A stretch of 64,000 nucleotides of DNA from CAJQLB01 sp041392065 (GCA_041392065.1 JAWKMU010000001.1:124001-188000), one strand, 5' to 3'; counted from the first letter of the stretch, positions 42,400-52,706 are shown. A program made the numbers and translations. Notes: a model not told the origin generated them from the sequence alone.

Positions 42400-43287
42400 A
42401 TGAACAAACGTTTTATATTAACAGTAATAGGTGTTTTAACCATTTCGTTAGGATTTTCTCAGGCCAATATCTTAAATGCTAAGAGTCCTCAAGAAATAGG
42501 TGTTAAAACCGATGCGCAAATTGCTCTTGATAACGATAAACCATTAGAATATGGTTATGTTGACGATAGAGACATTTTGTACTCTCGAATGACTTGGGAA
42601 AAAATTGTATTGGATGAGCGCGTTAATTTCCCACTTTATTACCCAATTGACACCAATAACATTGGTAAAGACAGACGTTCTTTGTTTGATGTGTTGATGG
42701 CAAACATTAAAAGTGGTAAAATAGAGAACATTTATGACGATTCTTATTTTAACAACAAACGTACATTAAAAGATATTGAGGCTGCTATGGTTCTTGTTGA
42801 TACAACTGAACTTGGTATTGAGCAAATCAATGCTGGCGAAGCTTTGTCACAAGAGTATGTAAACAGACTCGAAATAGATGCTGGTTATATTACGGAGTAT
42901 CGTATTAAAGGTATGTGGTATTTTGATAAGCGCTTGGGCGAATTAAAATATCGTTTGTTAGGCATTGCTCCTGTAGCTCCTGACGTGAATTTCTTAGATC
43001 AAGAAAATCCGGATTTAGTAGAGTTATTTTGGGTGTTTTTCCCAGATGCAAGAGAAGCATTGCATGAAGCAAAAACCTTTAATAATGATAATAGCGCAAT
43101 CCCTTTATCGTTTGACCACCTCTTAAACTCAAGACGTTTTAATGGCTATGTGTACCAAGAGGAAAATGTACAAGGTGACAGAAAAATATCTGAATATATT
43201 ACCGACAATGCTTTAATGCAGTTGTTGGAATCAGATAGAGTAAAAGATAAAATTCGAAATTTCGAAATGGATATGTGGAGCTATTAA
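42400..43287 (+). CDS. gldN: Gliding motility/T9SS protein GldN
   Basis: A periplasmic protein that assembles with GldK into the T9SS ring. It has a signal peptide (ILTVIGVLTISLGFSQ) and the family blocks DDRDILYSRMTWEKIVLDE, YRIKGMWYFDKRLGELKYR and LFWVFFPDAREAL. The 295-residue length fits. It is the last gene of gldKLMN and is followed by a strong terminator. Confidence 0.96.
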   Translation: MNKRFILTVIGVLTISLGFSQANILNAKSPQEIGVKTDAQIALDNDKPLEYGYVDDRDILYSRMTWEKIVLDERVNFPLYYPIDTNNIGKDRRSLFDVLMANIKSGKIENIYDDSYFNNKRTLKDIEAAMVLVDTTELGIEQINAGEALSQEYVNRLEIDAGYITEYRIKGMWYFDKRLGELKYRLLGIAPVAPDVNFLDQENPDLVELFWVFFPDAREALHEAKTFNNDNSAIPLSFDHLLNSRRFNGYVYQEENVQGDRKISEYITDNALMQLLESDRVKDKIRNFEMDMWSY

Positions 43288-43305
43288 CTCTACATCATAT
43301 AAAGT

Positions 43306-43340
43306 AAAAAAACGCTCACTAATTTAGTGAGCGTTTTTTT
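43306..43340 (+). terminator. Terminator after gldN
   Basis: AAAAACGCTCACTAA (43306-43320) pairs with TTAGTGAGCGTTTTT (about 43324-43338), T tract to 43340. Confidence 0.9.
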
Positions 43341-43384
43341 ATTCCTTACTTTTAATATTCTCACCATACTTTTTATTAACGATT

Positions 43385-43413
43385 TGTCACACTGAGCTTG
43401 TCGAAGTGATTCC
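43385..43413. repeat. Dispersed short repeat (CACTGAGCTTGTCGAAGTG type)
   Basis: Reads TGTCACACTGAGCTTGTC then GAAGTGATTCC; CACT/AGTG arms flank GAGCTTGTCGA. Related to the elements at 44519 and 54196. Lies just upstream of the predicted promoter of the FAD oxidoreductase gene. Confidence 0.6.
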
Positions 43414-43429
43414 GTAATCCATTTTTAGT

Positions 43430-43437
43430 TACTTTTG
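43430..43437 (+). promoter_or_regulatory. Predicted -7 box (TACTTTTG), near-leaderless start
   Basis: Matches TAnnTTTG and ends 6 bp before the ATG at 43444, so transcription would start almost exactly at the start codon. Confidence 0.4.
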
Positions 43438-43443
43438 CGATGC

Positions 43444-44484
43444 ATGAAAAAAGTAGATTACATCATTGTAGGTTCTGGCCTAGCAGGCATTCTTTTTGCT
43501 GAGGTTTTAATGAGAAACAACAAGACTTTTGTTGTAATAGATGATGCTTCTCAGCAATCGTCTATAGTTGCTGGAGGACTTTATAATCCTGTAGTTTTAA
43601 AACGTTTTACTGAGGTCTGGAAAGCTAAGGAACAGCTTGATTTAGCTTTACCCATTTATAAAAACTTAGAAAATTTATTACAGGTTAAGTTGGATTATAA
43701 AATTCCAGTAAAGCGTTTATTCAACTCTGTTGAAGAACAAAACAATTGGTTTATAGCTTCAGACAAGCCTCTACTTTCAGAGTTTTTGTCCACAGAAATT
43801 ACTAAAAACGATATTTCGTTCATAAAAGCAGATTTTGGTTTTGGAGAAGTGTTGCAAACAGGTAGAATAGATACTAACGCAATGATTGATAATTTTAAAA
43901 CGTATTTAACTAATAACAATCAATTTCTCAAAGAGTCTTTTGATTATAATGCTTTAAAGGAAGAAGCAAAATATGTTCAATATAAAAACGTAAATGCTTC
44001 GCAGATTATTTTTGCTGAAGGTTTTGGGTTAAAGAAGAATCCTTTTTTTAACCATTTGCCTTTAAATGGTACCAAAGGTGAATTATTGACCATTCACGCT
44101 CCAGATTTAAAGATTGATTATGTATTAAAATCTAGTGTATTTTTAATTCCTCAAGGTGACGATTTATATACAGTTGGTGCAACCTACGAATGGGTTGATA
44201 AAACAAACAAGACAACTCAAAAAGGGAAAGAGGAGTTACTTCAAAAGCTATCTACATTTTTAAAATGTGAGTTTGAAGTCGTTAGTCAAGTTGCTGGAAT
44301 ACGACCTACAGTCATTGATAGGAGACCTTTAGTTGGACAGCATCCTGAACATAAAAATATGTATGTTCTTAATGGGTTAGGAACTCGTGGTGTCATGATT
44401 GCTCCTTACGCAGCTCAAAAATTATTCGATTTTATTGAGCATGAAGTAGATCTAGATGACGAAATAAATATTACAAGATTTTAA
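43444..44484 (+). CDS. FAD-dependent oxidoreductase of the DAO family
   Basis: A 346-residue flavoprotein of the D-amino-acid-oxidase/glycine-oxidase family. The dinucleotide-binding motif GSGLAG sits at the N-terminus (VDYIIVGSGLAGILFAE), GGLYNPVVLKRF follows, and a C-terminal FAD contact reads VLNGLGTRGVMIAPYAAQ. The substrate is unknown; a small amine or amino acid is likely from the family. The ATG at 43444 (MKKVDYII) is chosen over a TTG nine bases upstream. It stands alone between the gld operon terminator and the DUF983 gene. Confidence 0.85.
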   Translation: MKKVDYIIVGSGLAGILFAEVLMRNNKTFVVIDDASQQSSIVAGGLYNPVVLKRFTEVWKAKEQLDLALPIYKNLENLLQVKLDYKIPVKRLFNSVEEQNNWFIASDKPLLSEFLSTEITKNDISFIKADFGFGEVLQTGRIDTNAMIDNFKTYLTNNNQFLKESFDYNALKEEAKYVQYKNVNASQIIFAEGFGLKKNPFFNHLPLNGTKGELLTIHAPDLKIDYVLKSSVFLIPQGDDLYTVGATYEWVDKTNKTTQKGKEELLQKLSTFLKCEFEVVSQVAGIRPTVIDRRPLVGQHPEHKNMYVLNGLGTRGVMIAPYAAQKLFDFIEHEVDLDDEINITRF

Positions 44485-44518
44485 TAAGATTAAAAATTGG
44501 ACTTTATAATTCAGTAGA

Positions 44519-44546
44519 TGTCACCTTGAGCGCAGTCGAAAGGTTA
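44519..44546. repeat. Dispersed short repeat (CCTTGAGCGCAGTCGAAAGG)
   Basis: CCTT/AAGG arms flank GAGCGCAGTCGA. Same family as at 43385 and 54196; in the gap between two convergent genes. Confidence 0.65.
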
Positions 44547-44592
44547 ATTTAGATTCTACTCTTATCAAAGTGTGCTATTGCTTAAACAAAAT

Positions 44593-44976
44593 TTATTTTT
44601 TAGCCAAATTCTTGTCGTAGTTCACAAAAAAATTAATCCAAATATTTCTTGAAAGCCTAATGATTATTGGTAAAAAAACCACTAGAGTTGCAATGATACT
44701 TATAAATGTTGCGTTTCTACTTGCTCCAAGAAATAGAAAAGAAATAACAAAGGCAGCAACAGCAAAGGCAATTCCAACTGCATAACTCACATACATAGCA
44801 CCATAAAAAAAGGAAGGTTCCATTTTGTATTTTGTATGGCAATTAGAACAATGTTCATGCATTGTTAATGTCTCTGAAAAAACATACGGATTTTTGTTTA
44901 CATACATACTTTCCTCATGACATTTAGGGCAAGCTCCTGTTAAAATACTATATAATTTATTTCCTTTTTTTAACAT
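44593..44976 (-). CDS. DUF983 family membrane protein
   Basis: A 127-residue protein with a cytoplasmic zinc-ribbon-like start (GACPKCHEES and HCSNCHTKY, two CxxC pairs) followed by two membrane segments (about 58-82 and 88-108). This matches DUF983, an uncharacterised family widespread in Bacteroidota and Alphaproteobacteria. Divergent from the ABC-F gene with an 84-bp gap that must hold both promoters. Confidence 0.85.
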   Translation of the reverse strand: MLKKGNKLYSILTGACPKCHEESMYVNKNPYVFSETLTMHEHCSNCHTKYKMEPSFFYGAMYVSYAVGIAFAVAAFVISFLFLGASRNATFISIIATLVVFLPIIIRLSRNIWINFFVNYDKNLAKK

Positions 44977-45060
44977 CAGTTTTATGTTATTTTTGCAACC
45001 AATTAATTTTTACAAATTTAGACTTTTATAAAGTTTGATTATGTAACCTTAGTCACAAAA

Positions 45061-46971
45061 ATGTTAAATATCCATAAACTTTCAATAGCCTTTCAAGGCG
45101 ACTATTTATTTCAGGACGTATCCTTTAGACTTAAAGGTGGTGATCGTGTTGGCTTAATTGGAAAAAATGGTGCAGGAAAATCTACATTACTTAAAATTCT
45201 TTCTGGAGAATTAGAGTATGATTCAGGACAAGTGGCAGAGGAAAAAAATCTCAAAATTGGGTTTTTAAAGCAAGATATCGACTTTGTTTACGGAAGAACC
45301 ATTTTGGAAGAAGCCTATGAAGCCTTTACTGAAATAAAAAGCTTAGAAAGTAGGTTAGAAGAAATTAATAAGCAATTAGTAGAGCGTACTGATTATGAAA
45401 GTGAAGGCTACCATCAGTTAATGATTGATTTAAATGATGTTCAGCACCAATATGAAATTCTTGGAGGTTATAACTATCAAGGTGAAACCGAGAAAATACT
45501 TCAAGGTTTAGGATTTCAACGTAAAGATTTTGAGAAATTAACTGATACTTTTTCTGGAGGTTGGAGAATGCGTATAGAACTAGCTAAACTTCTACTTCAA
45601 AATAATGATATTTTATTACTGGATGAGCCTACAAACCACTTGGATATTGAATCTATCATTTGGCTAGAATCGTTTTTGAAAAGTTATGCTGGAGCAGTAG
45701 TTGTTGTATCTCACGATAAAATGTTCTTAGATAATGTAACCAACAGAACTATCGAAATTTCACTTGGTAAAATTTACGATTATCCTAAGCCTTATACCAA
45801 ATATCTTGTGCTTCGTGAAGAGATGAAAGCATTGCAATTGGCATCTCAAAAAAACCAACAAAAACAAATTGAGCAAACCGAAAAGTTGATTGAAAAATTT
45901 CGTGCTAAAGCATCAAAAGCATCAATGGCACAATCGCTCATAAAAAAACTTGATAAAATAGATAGAATAGAAGTTGACGAAGACGATAATAGTGTGATGA
46001 GTGTGAACTTCCCAGTATCTGTTGTTCCAGGAAAAGTGGTTGTTGAAACACACAAAGTTTCTAAAAATTACGAAAAACTTCAAGTGCTTGAGAATGTAAA
46101 TTTACAGGTAGAACGCGATAGTAAAATAGCTTTTGTTGGGCAAAATGGACAAGGAAAATCTACACTAGCAAAAATAATTGTTGGAGAGCTTAAGCACGAT
46201 GGGAATGTGAAGTTAGGTCATAACGTTCAGATAGGTTATTTTGCGCAAAATCAAGCTGAATATTTGGATGGTAGCAAAACAGTTTTAGATACTATGATTG
46301 ATGCTGCTAATGAAACGAATCGCTCTAAAGTAAGAGATATTTTAGGGGCTTTTTTGTTTAGAGGTGAAGACGTAGATAAGTATGTTAAAGTACTTTCTGG
46401 AGGAGAACGTAATCGATTAGCTTTAGCAAAACTTTTGTTGCAGCCACTTAACGTATTGGTTATGGATGAGCCAACAAACCACTTGGATATAAAATCTAAA
46501 AACGTACTTAAAGAGGCACTTATTAAATTTTCTGGAACCTTAATTTTGGTGTCCCACGACAGGGACTTTTTGCAAGGCTTGACCAATAAGGTGTACGAAT
46601 TTAAAAACAAGCACATTAAAGAATATTTGGGTGACATTGATTTCTTTTTAGAACAACGTAACCTAGAAAACTTACGAGAAGCAGAAAAACGTGATGTTGT
46701 AAAAACCATAGAAACCAAAACAGATAGCAAGCAATCTTACGAAGATCAGAAAAAATTAAAATCATTAAATAATAAATTAAGTAATGTTGAATCTAAAATT
46801 CAGCAACTAGAGAAAGATATTAAAGCTATTGATGTAGAGCTTCAAACCAATTACGACGCTACATTTGCTGACCCTAAATTCTTCGAAAAATACCAATCCA
46901 AAAAAGATAAATTGGAGGAGTTAATGGAAGAATGGGAAACCACACATGAAGAATTAGAAAAATTATCTTAA
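45061..46971 (+). CDS. ABC-F family ATPase (Uup/EttA-like)
   Basis: A soluble duplicated ABC ATPase without membrane domains, of the ribosome-associated ABC-F family. It has two Walker A motifs (GKNGAGKST and GQNGQGKST), two signature motifs (FSGGWRMR and LSGGERNR), and two Walker B regions (ILLLDEPTNHLDIES and VLVMDEPTNHLDIKS). A C-terminal Lys/Glu-rich coiled coil (about 560-636) resembles that of Uup. It probably acts on translating ribosomes; whether it is Uup or a resistance-type member cannot be told. It is 636 residues long, as expected. Confidence 0.92.
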   Translation: MLNIHKLSIAFQGDYLFQDVSFRLKGGDRVGLIGKNGAGKSTLLKILSGELEYDSGQVAEEKNLKIGFLKQDIDFVYGRTILEEAYEAFTEIKSLESRLEEINKQLVERTDYESEGYHQLMIDLNDVQHQYEILGGYNYQGETEKILQGLGFQRKDFEKLTDTFSGGWRMRIELAKLLLQNNDILLLDEPTNHLDIESIIWLESFLKSYAGAVVVVSHDKMFLDNVTNRTIEISLGKIYDYPKPYTKYLVLREEMKALQLASQKNQQKQIEQTEKLIEKFRAKASKASMAQSLIKKLDKIDRIEVDEDDNSVMSVNFPVSVVPGKVVVETHKVSKNYEKLQVLENVNLQVERDSKIAFVGQNGQGKSTLAKIIVGELKHDGNVKLGHNVQIGYFAQNQAEYLDGSKTVLDTMIDAANETNRSKVRDILGAFLFRGEDVDKYVKVLSGGERNRLALAKLLLQPLNVLVMDEPTNHLDIKSKNVLKEALIKFSGTLILVSHDRDFLQGLTNKVYEFKNKHIKEYLGDIDFFLEQRNLENLREAEKRDVVKTIETKTDSKQSYEDQKKLKSLNNKLSNVESKIQQLEKDIKAIDVELQTNYDATFADPKFFEKYQSKKDKLEELMEEWETTHEELEKLS

Positions 46972-47054
46972 CCTGCGTTTCTTTTTAAGTTTTTTTTAAC
47001 GGAGTACCAATTGCGATTGGATATTTTTGTTAAAATAACCATCAAAGCAATCTA

Positions 47055-48197
47055 ATGCGAAATATTATACTTTCTATTATTGGAGTTGTGCTCATTATAG
47101 CTTCTGTTTTCTTTGCAAAAAAACTCATAGATAATAAAAATAAGCCTAAACCTGTTGCAGCTAAAGTTGTAAAAACTGTGTTTGTAGATACTGTCATGAA
47201 TGCTACAATTCCGATTGTACTTCCTGCAAATGGTAATTTAACTGCTAAACAAAGAGTAGAACTATATTCTGAAGTTCAAGGTATTTTCCGAACAGGGAAT
47301 AAATTATTCAAACCAGGTCAAACTTATAGAAGAGGTGAAGCTTTAATTAGAATTGATGCTTCTGAGTATTACGCAAGTGTACAATCGGCAAAAAGTAATT
47401 TGTACAATTCAATTGCAGCTATAATGCCAGATTTGCGATTAGATTTTCCTGAGGTTTTTCCAAAGTGGCAAACCTATCTCAATAATTTTGACATAGCAAA
47501 AAGCACACCTGAATTGCCAAAAATGACTTCAGAAAAAGAAAATTATTTCATCACTGGAAGAGGTATTGTATCAAGCTATTACAATGTAAAAAATTTAGAA
47601 CAGCGTCTTTCTAAATACAACATTACTGCTCCTTTTGATGGTATTTTAACTGAAGCTCTTGTAACTGAAGGCTCATTAATTAGAAACGGACAAAAATTAG
47701 GTGAGTTTATCAATCCTAAGGTGTATGAAATGGAAGTGGCTATTAGTAAATCTTTTGCTAATATTTTAAAGGTTGGTGAAAAAGTGAGTTTAAGTAATTT
47801 AGATAAAACCGAAAGTTATTCTGGTACTGTTTCAAGAGTTAATGGAAGTATTGATGCCACTACGCAAACCATTACAGCATTTATTGAAGTAATGCATGAA
47901 AACTTAAAAGAAGGCATGTATTTAGAAGCAAGTTTAAACGCTAAGGATATTGAAGATGCTATTGAAATAGATAGGAACTTGTTACAAGATGACCAGAAAA
48001 TATTTGTTGTAAAAGATAGCTTACTGGATGCTATTCCAGTGAAACCAATCCATTTTTCAGATACTAAAGTGGTATTGAAAGAAGTGCCTAACGGAACTAT
48101 TATTTTAAATAAAGCAGTTCCAGGAGCTTATGCAGGGATGCTTGTAAAGCCTTTTGACCCTAAAGCAAATGCTGTAAAACCTTCTACTGAACAATGA
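47055..48197 (+). CDS. RND efflux periplasmic adaptor (HlyD/MFP family)
   Basis: A 380-residue membrane-fusion protein anchored by an N-terminal hydrophobic helix (IILSIIGVVLIIASVFFAKK). It has the lipoyl/barrel-sandwich halves (KQRVELYSEVQGIF and NITAPFDGILTEALVTEGS) around a short hairpin, then beta-barrel and membrane-proximal domains. It links the RND pump and TolC-type channel encoded next. A TATTTTTG box at 47022-47029 may be the operon promoter. Its stop overlaps the pump start (ATGA). Confidence 0.9.
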   Translation: MRNIILSIIGVVLIIASVFFAKKLIDNKNKPKPVAAKVVKTVFVDTVMNATIPIVLPANGNLTAKQRVELYSEVQGIFRTGNKLFKPGQTYRRGEALIRIDASEYYASVQSAKSNLYNSIAAIMPDLRLDFPEVFPKWQTYLNNFDIAKSTPELPKMTSEKENYFITGRGIVSSYYNVKNLEQRLSKYNITAPFDGILTEALVTEGSLIRNGQKLGEFINPKVYEMEVAISKSFANILKVGEKVSLSNLDKTESYSGTVSRVNGSIDATTQTITAFIEVMHENLKEGMYLEASLNAKDIEDAIEIDRNLLQDDQKIFVVKDSLLDAIPVKPIHFSDTKVVLKEVPNGTIILNKAVPGAYAGMLVKPFDPKANAVKPSTEQ

Positions 48198-51100
48198 GAA
48201 AATTAATAACCTATTTTATAAAATACCACGTTGCAGTAAATGTATTTATTATTGCATTTTTTGCTTTTGGTATTATTGGGTTGCTTTCGCTAAAGTCATC
48301 ATTTTTTCCTTTGGTTGAATCCAAAATAATCAACATTAACATCACTTATCCAGGAGCTTCACCTCAGGAAATAGAAGAAGGTATTGTGCTTCAAATTGAG
48401 GATAACTTAAAAGGACTTAAAGGTGTAGATCGAGTAACTTCTGTGTCTCGCGAAAATAGTGGAAGCATTACTGTTGAAATCGAAAAAGGTGAAAACTTAG
48501 ATTTCATGCTGCTGGAAGTAAAGAATGCTGTAGATAGAGTGCCTACATTTCCTACAGGAATGGAACCTTTGGTTGTTTCTAAACAAGAAGCTGTAAGACC
48601 AACCATTTCATTTGCTGTTAGAGGTGAAAATATTCCACTTGCAACTTTAAAACAGATAGCTCGCCAGATTGAAAACGAATTACGTGCTATAGATGGAATT
48701 TCACAAATACAAGTTTCTGGTTACCCAGCCGAAGAGATTGAAATCGCAGTAAACGAAGGAAGTTTATTGGCTTACAATCTAAGCTTTAATGATGTAGCGC
48801 AAGCTGTTACTACATCAAATATTTTGGTAACTGGAGGAAATATTAAAACAGATGTTGAAGAATATTTAATTAGAGCCAATAACAAGCAATATTATGGTAA
48901 TGAGTTATCTAATATTATTGTAAAAGCTACTAACGATGGAAAAGTAGTTAGACTTAAGGATGTAGCAATTGTTAGAGACCGTTTTTCTGAATCTCCAAAT
49001 GCTACCTATTTTAATCAGCAATTATCTGTTGATGTTACTGTAACAAGTACAAATAATGAAGACTTAGTAAGCTCTGCAGATAAGGTTAAAGAGTATATTG
49101 AGAAATATAACCAAAGTCATAATAATGTGCAATTGGATGTTGTTAGGGATTTGTCCATTACGCTTAATCAAAGAACCAAGTTGTTGACTGAAAACGCCAT
49201 CATAGGTATGGTTCTGGTTCTAGTCTTTTTGTCTTTATTTTTAAATACTCGTTTAGCTTTTTGGGTAGCTTTCGGATTGCCAATTTCCTTTTTAGGTATG
49301 TTTATTTTTGCTGGTCAATTTGATGTCACTATTAATGTATTGTCACTTTTCGGAATGATTATCGTTATAGGTATTTTGGTTGATGATGGTATTGTTATTG
49401 CAGAAAATATTTACCAGCATTATGAAAAGGGTAAAACTCCTGTTCAAGCTGCAATTGATGGTACTATGGAAGTAATTCCACCTGTGGTTTCAGCAATTAT
49501 TACAACCCTTTTGGCGTTTTCTTTGTTCTTATTTTTAGATAGTAGAATTGGAGAATTTTTTGGAGAAGTTTCAGTAATTGTAATTCTAACGTTAACAGTT
49601 TCATTAATTGAAGCACTTATTATCTTACCAGCTCACCTTGCACATTCTAAGGCGCTTAAACCTCAAATTATAGAAGAAAACCCTTCAAAAATAAAACTGT
49701 TTTTTGCTAAAATGAGAGGCATCAATAAGTTTGGCGACAGTATAATGGCGTTTTTAAGGGATAAAGTTTACAGCCCAGTTTTAACTTTTGTACTTCAGTT
49801 TAAACTACTTTCTCTAGGTATTTTTATTGCTCTTTTAGTACTTACTCTAGGTTCAGTTGGTGGTGGTGTTATTGGAGTTACTTTATTTCCTCGAATTGCA
49901 AGTGATACGGTTACAATTCAGCTTGGAATGCCAAATGGAACCAATGTAAAAGTGACAGATTCAATTATTTCTATGATTGAAGAAAAATCATTCATCGTTA
50001 ATGAAGAATTGACTGAAAAGTACTTGAAAGGAACAGGTAAGCAGTTATTTGAAAACACCATAGTTAACATAAACGGAAGCTCAAATGCAACTTTGAATAT
50101 AAATATGTTGCCTGGTGAAGAGCGTCCAGACGAAATAGTAGCCTCTATTGTTTCAAACAGGTTAAGAGAATTAGTTGGACCAGTTATTGGTACAGAAAGA
50201 CTCATATTTGGTTCTGGAGGGAATTTTGGTGGAAGTCCAGTTTCAGTATCGCTTTTAAGTAATAATATAGATGAGCTAAAAGCCTCTAAAATTGAAATGA
50301 AACAGTACTTGGAATCCAATCCTCTATTAAAAGATGTAGAAGATAACGATCCTGCTGGTATAAAAGAAATCCGTTTAGAGCTAAAAGAAAGTGCTTACTT
50401 ACTCGGTTTAGATTTAAGAACTGTAATGAATCAAGTGCGTTCTGGATTTTTTGGATCACAAGCACAACGTTTTCAACGTGGACAAGATGAAATTAGAGTT
50501 TGGGTGCGTTATGATGTGCCTAATCGAAATTCTATTAATGATTTAGATGATATGCGCATTATAACTCCAACAGGAGAGCGTGTTAATTTAAAAGACATTG
50601 CAAACTATACTATAGCAAGAGGAGATGTTGCTATTAATCACCTAGAAGGTCAACGTGAAATTCAAGTTTCTGCAGATTTAAAAGATCCAAGTACAAGTAA
50701 TACAGATATTCTTGACGATATAAAGAACAATTTTATGCCTCAATTAAGATCAAAATATCCAACGGTTTCTGCATCTTTTGAAGGACAAAATCGTGAAGCT
50801 GCTAAACTTACAACCTCATTAAGAAATGCTGGAATACCAATTTTGCTATTAATTTATATAGTTATAGCTTTTACATTTAGAAGTTATAGCCAGCCATTAT
50901 TACTGTTGCTATTAGTTCCTTTTAGTTTAACAGCAGTAGCTTGGGGACATTGGCTTTTAGGCTTTCCAGTTAATGTACTTTCTTTGTTAGGGATTATTGC
51001 CTTAATAGGCATTATGGTAAATGATGGTTTGGTTTTAATTGGAAAATTCAATAATAATTTAAAAGAAGGCTTGCCTTTTGATGTCGCTTTATCAGAAGCT

Positions 51101-51391
51101 GGAAAATCTCGTTTTAGAGCTATTTTTTTAACATCACTAACCACAATTGCTGGATTGGCTCCTTTACTTTTGGAAAAAAGTAGACAAGCTCAATTTTTAA
51201 AACCAATGGCAATTTCAATATCTTTTGGTATAGCTTATGCAACAATTTTAACATTGCTAGTTTTACCATTGTTTTTAACTTTTAGTAATAGTATTAAGAA
51301 AAATGTAAAATGGTTGGCTACAGGAAAAGATGTAACTAAAGAAGAAGTAGAACGTGCCATAAAAGAACAAAATGAAGAAAAAGAGTTTTAA
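48194..51391 (+). CDS. RND efflux pump, AcrB/HAE1-like permease
   Basis: A 1,065-residue inner-membrane proton-driven exporter of the AcrB/MexB superfamily: 12 membrane helices, two large periplasmic loops and the paired proton-relay Asp in GILVDDGIVIAENIY. The internal duplication is visible (helix 2-6 regions about 335-480 and 860-1035). The substrate cannot be inferred from sequence. It starts within the adaptor stop and its 3' end overlaps the outer-membrane channel gene by 20 bp, so the three are one operon. Confidence 0.95.
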   Translation: MRKLITYFIKYHVAVNVFIIAFFAFGIIGLLSLKSSFFPLVESKIININITYPGASPQEIEEGIVLQIEDNLKGLKGVDRVTSVSRENSGSITVEIEKGENLDFMLLEVKNAVDRVPTFPTGMEPLVVSKQEAVRPTISFAVRGENIPLATLKQIARQIENELRAIDGISQIQVSGYPAEEIEIAVNEGSLLAYNLSFNDVAQAVTTSNILVTGGNIKTDVEEYLIRANNKQYYGNELSNIIVKATNDGKVVRLKDVAIVRDRFSESPNATYFNQQLSVDVTVTSTNNEDLVSSADKVKEYIEKYNQSHNNVQLDVVRDLSITLNQRTKLLTENAIIGMVLVLVFLSLFLNTRLAFWVAFGLPISFLGMFIFAGQFDVTINVLSLFGMIIVIGILVDDGIVIAENIYQHYEKGKTPVQAAIDGTMEVIPPVVSAIITTLLAFSLFLFLDSRIGEFFGEVSVIVILTLTVSLIEALIILPAHLAHSKALKPQIIEENPSKIKLFFAKMRGINKFGDSIMAFLRDKVYSPVLTFVLQFKLLSLGIFIALLVLTLGSVGGGVIGVTLFPRIASDTVTIQLGMPNGTNVKVTDSIISMIEEKSFIVNEELTEKYLKGTGKQLFENTIVNINGSSNATLNINMLPGEERPDEIVASIVSNRLRELVGPVIGTERLIFGSGGNFGGSPVSVSLLSNNIDELKASKIEMKQYLESNPLLKDVEDNDPAGIKEIRLELKESAYLLGLDLRTVMNQVRSGFFGSQAQRFQRGQDEIRVWVRYDVPNRNSINDLDDMRIITPTGERVNLKDIANYTIARGDVAINHLEGQREIQVSADLKDPSTSNTDILDDIKNNFMPQLRSKYPTVSASFEGQNREAAKLTTSLRNAGIPILLLIYIVIAFTFRSYSQPLLLLLLVPFSLTAVAWGHWLLGFPVNVLSLLGIIALIGIMVNDGLVLIGKFNNNLKEGLPFDVALSEAGKSRFRAIFLTSLTTIAGLAPLLLEKSRQAQFLKPMAISISFGIAYATILTLLVLPLFLTFSNSIKKNVKWLATGKDVTKEEVERAIKEQNEEKEF

Positions 51392-52697
51392 ATACATAAA
51401 ATTATCTGTTTTGCTTGCCTTTTCAATTTACGTTCAGGCACAAGACATATTGTCTCCACAAGAAGCTATTAGCTTAGCTTTAGAGAACAACTATGGTATT
51501 AAAATGGCAAATAATACAGTTGAAATAGCCGAAAATAATACAAGTATCCTAAACTCTGGATTTTTACCAACAGTAACAGGAAATAGTGGAGCTACCTACA
51601 ACTTAGATAACACTGAAGCAGTTTTTTCAAATGGAAATGTTACCAATCTTAACGGAGCTGAGAGCTCAAGATATAACGCTTCAGTTAATTTAAATTATAC
51701 CATTTTTGATGGTTTAGGAAGACATTACAATTACAAAAGGTTAAAAGAACAAAAGCAATTAACTGAGCTTGAAGCCAGAGAGACTATTGAAAATACAATG
51801 TTGCAACTGTTTACAGTTTATTACAATGTGGCGCAATTGTCTCAAAATATGGAAGCAGTAGAACAAACTTTAACGATATCAAAAGATCGTCTAAAACGTG
51901 CAGAATACCAATTTGATTATGGACAAAGTACTAAACTTGGTGTTTTAAACGCACAAGTAGATATTAATAATGATAGCATAAACTATATCAACATAAAGCA
52001 ACAATTAAAAAATGCTAAACGCGATTTAAATGTTATTTTAGGGAATTCGGTCACCAACACTTTTGAAGTTGATACGTTAATTAACTTTGTTTTAAATCTT
52101 AATAAAGACGATTTAATGAACAAAGTAAAAGCGAATAATGTTGCTTTATTACAAGTTGAAAAAAACCTTATTATTAGTGAGTACGACATAAAATCCTGGA
52201 AATCTGATTATCTTCCTACTTTAGGCTTAACTGGGACTTATGGATGGAATAAAAACAACAACAATGCGGCTTCTTTTTTAGAAACATCAACCAATACAGG
52301 ACTTTCAGGAGGTGTTAACTTAAGCTGGAATTTGTTTGATGGAGGTGGAACAATGACACGAGTTAAAAATGCAAAAATTAACTTAGAAAATCAAAAACTT
52401 CAAAAAGAACAAATTATAATTAACATTGAACGAGATTTTGAAAACGCTTGGGATGATTATCAGAACAAACTAACCATTTTTAATGTTCAAGAAGAAAATA
52501 TAATTACTTCAAAAAATAATTTTGAGCGTACACAAGAAAAGTTCAAATTGGGCCAAGTCACATCAATAGAATTTAGAGAGGCACAATTGAATCTTTTAAA
52601 TACTGAGTTAAGCAGAAATCAAGCGAAATATGATGCTAAGCTAGCGGAGCTTTTTGTACTGCAATTAAGTGGCGAGTTACTTAATTTAGAGTTTTAA
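51372..52697 (+). CDS. TolC family outer-membrane channel
   Basis: A 441-residue outer-membrane efflux protein with signal peptide (LSVLLAFSIYVQA), two tandem OEP repeats (about 25-225 and 235-435) rich in coiled-coil helices, and typical INLENQKLQKEQI and QEENIITSKNNFERTQEKF helical segments. It completes the tripartite RND system with the two preceding genes. The ATG at 51372 lies inside the pump gene. Confidence 0.93.
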   Translation: MKKKSFKYIKLSVLLAFSIYVQAQDILSPQEAISLALENNYGIKMANNTVEIAENNTSILNSGFLPTVTGNSGATYNLDNTEAVFSNGNVTNLNGAESSRYNASVNLNYTIFDGLGRHYNYKRLKEQKQLTELEARETIENTMLQLFTVYYNVAQLSQNMEAVEQTLTISKDRLKRAEYQFDYGQSTKLGVLNAQVDINNDSINYINIKQQLKNAKRDLNVILGNSVTNTFEVDTLINFVLNLNKDDLMNKVKANNVALLQVEKNLIISEYDIKSWKSDYLPTLGLTGTYGWNKNNNNAASFLETSTNTGLSGGVNLSWNLFDGGGTMTRVKNAKINLENQKLQKEQIIINIERDFENAWDDYQNKLTIFNVQEENIITSKNNFERTQEKFKLGQVTSIEFREAQLNLLNTELSRNQAKYDAKLAELFVLQLSGELLNLEF

Positions 52698-52706
52698 GTT
52701 TTTATA

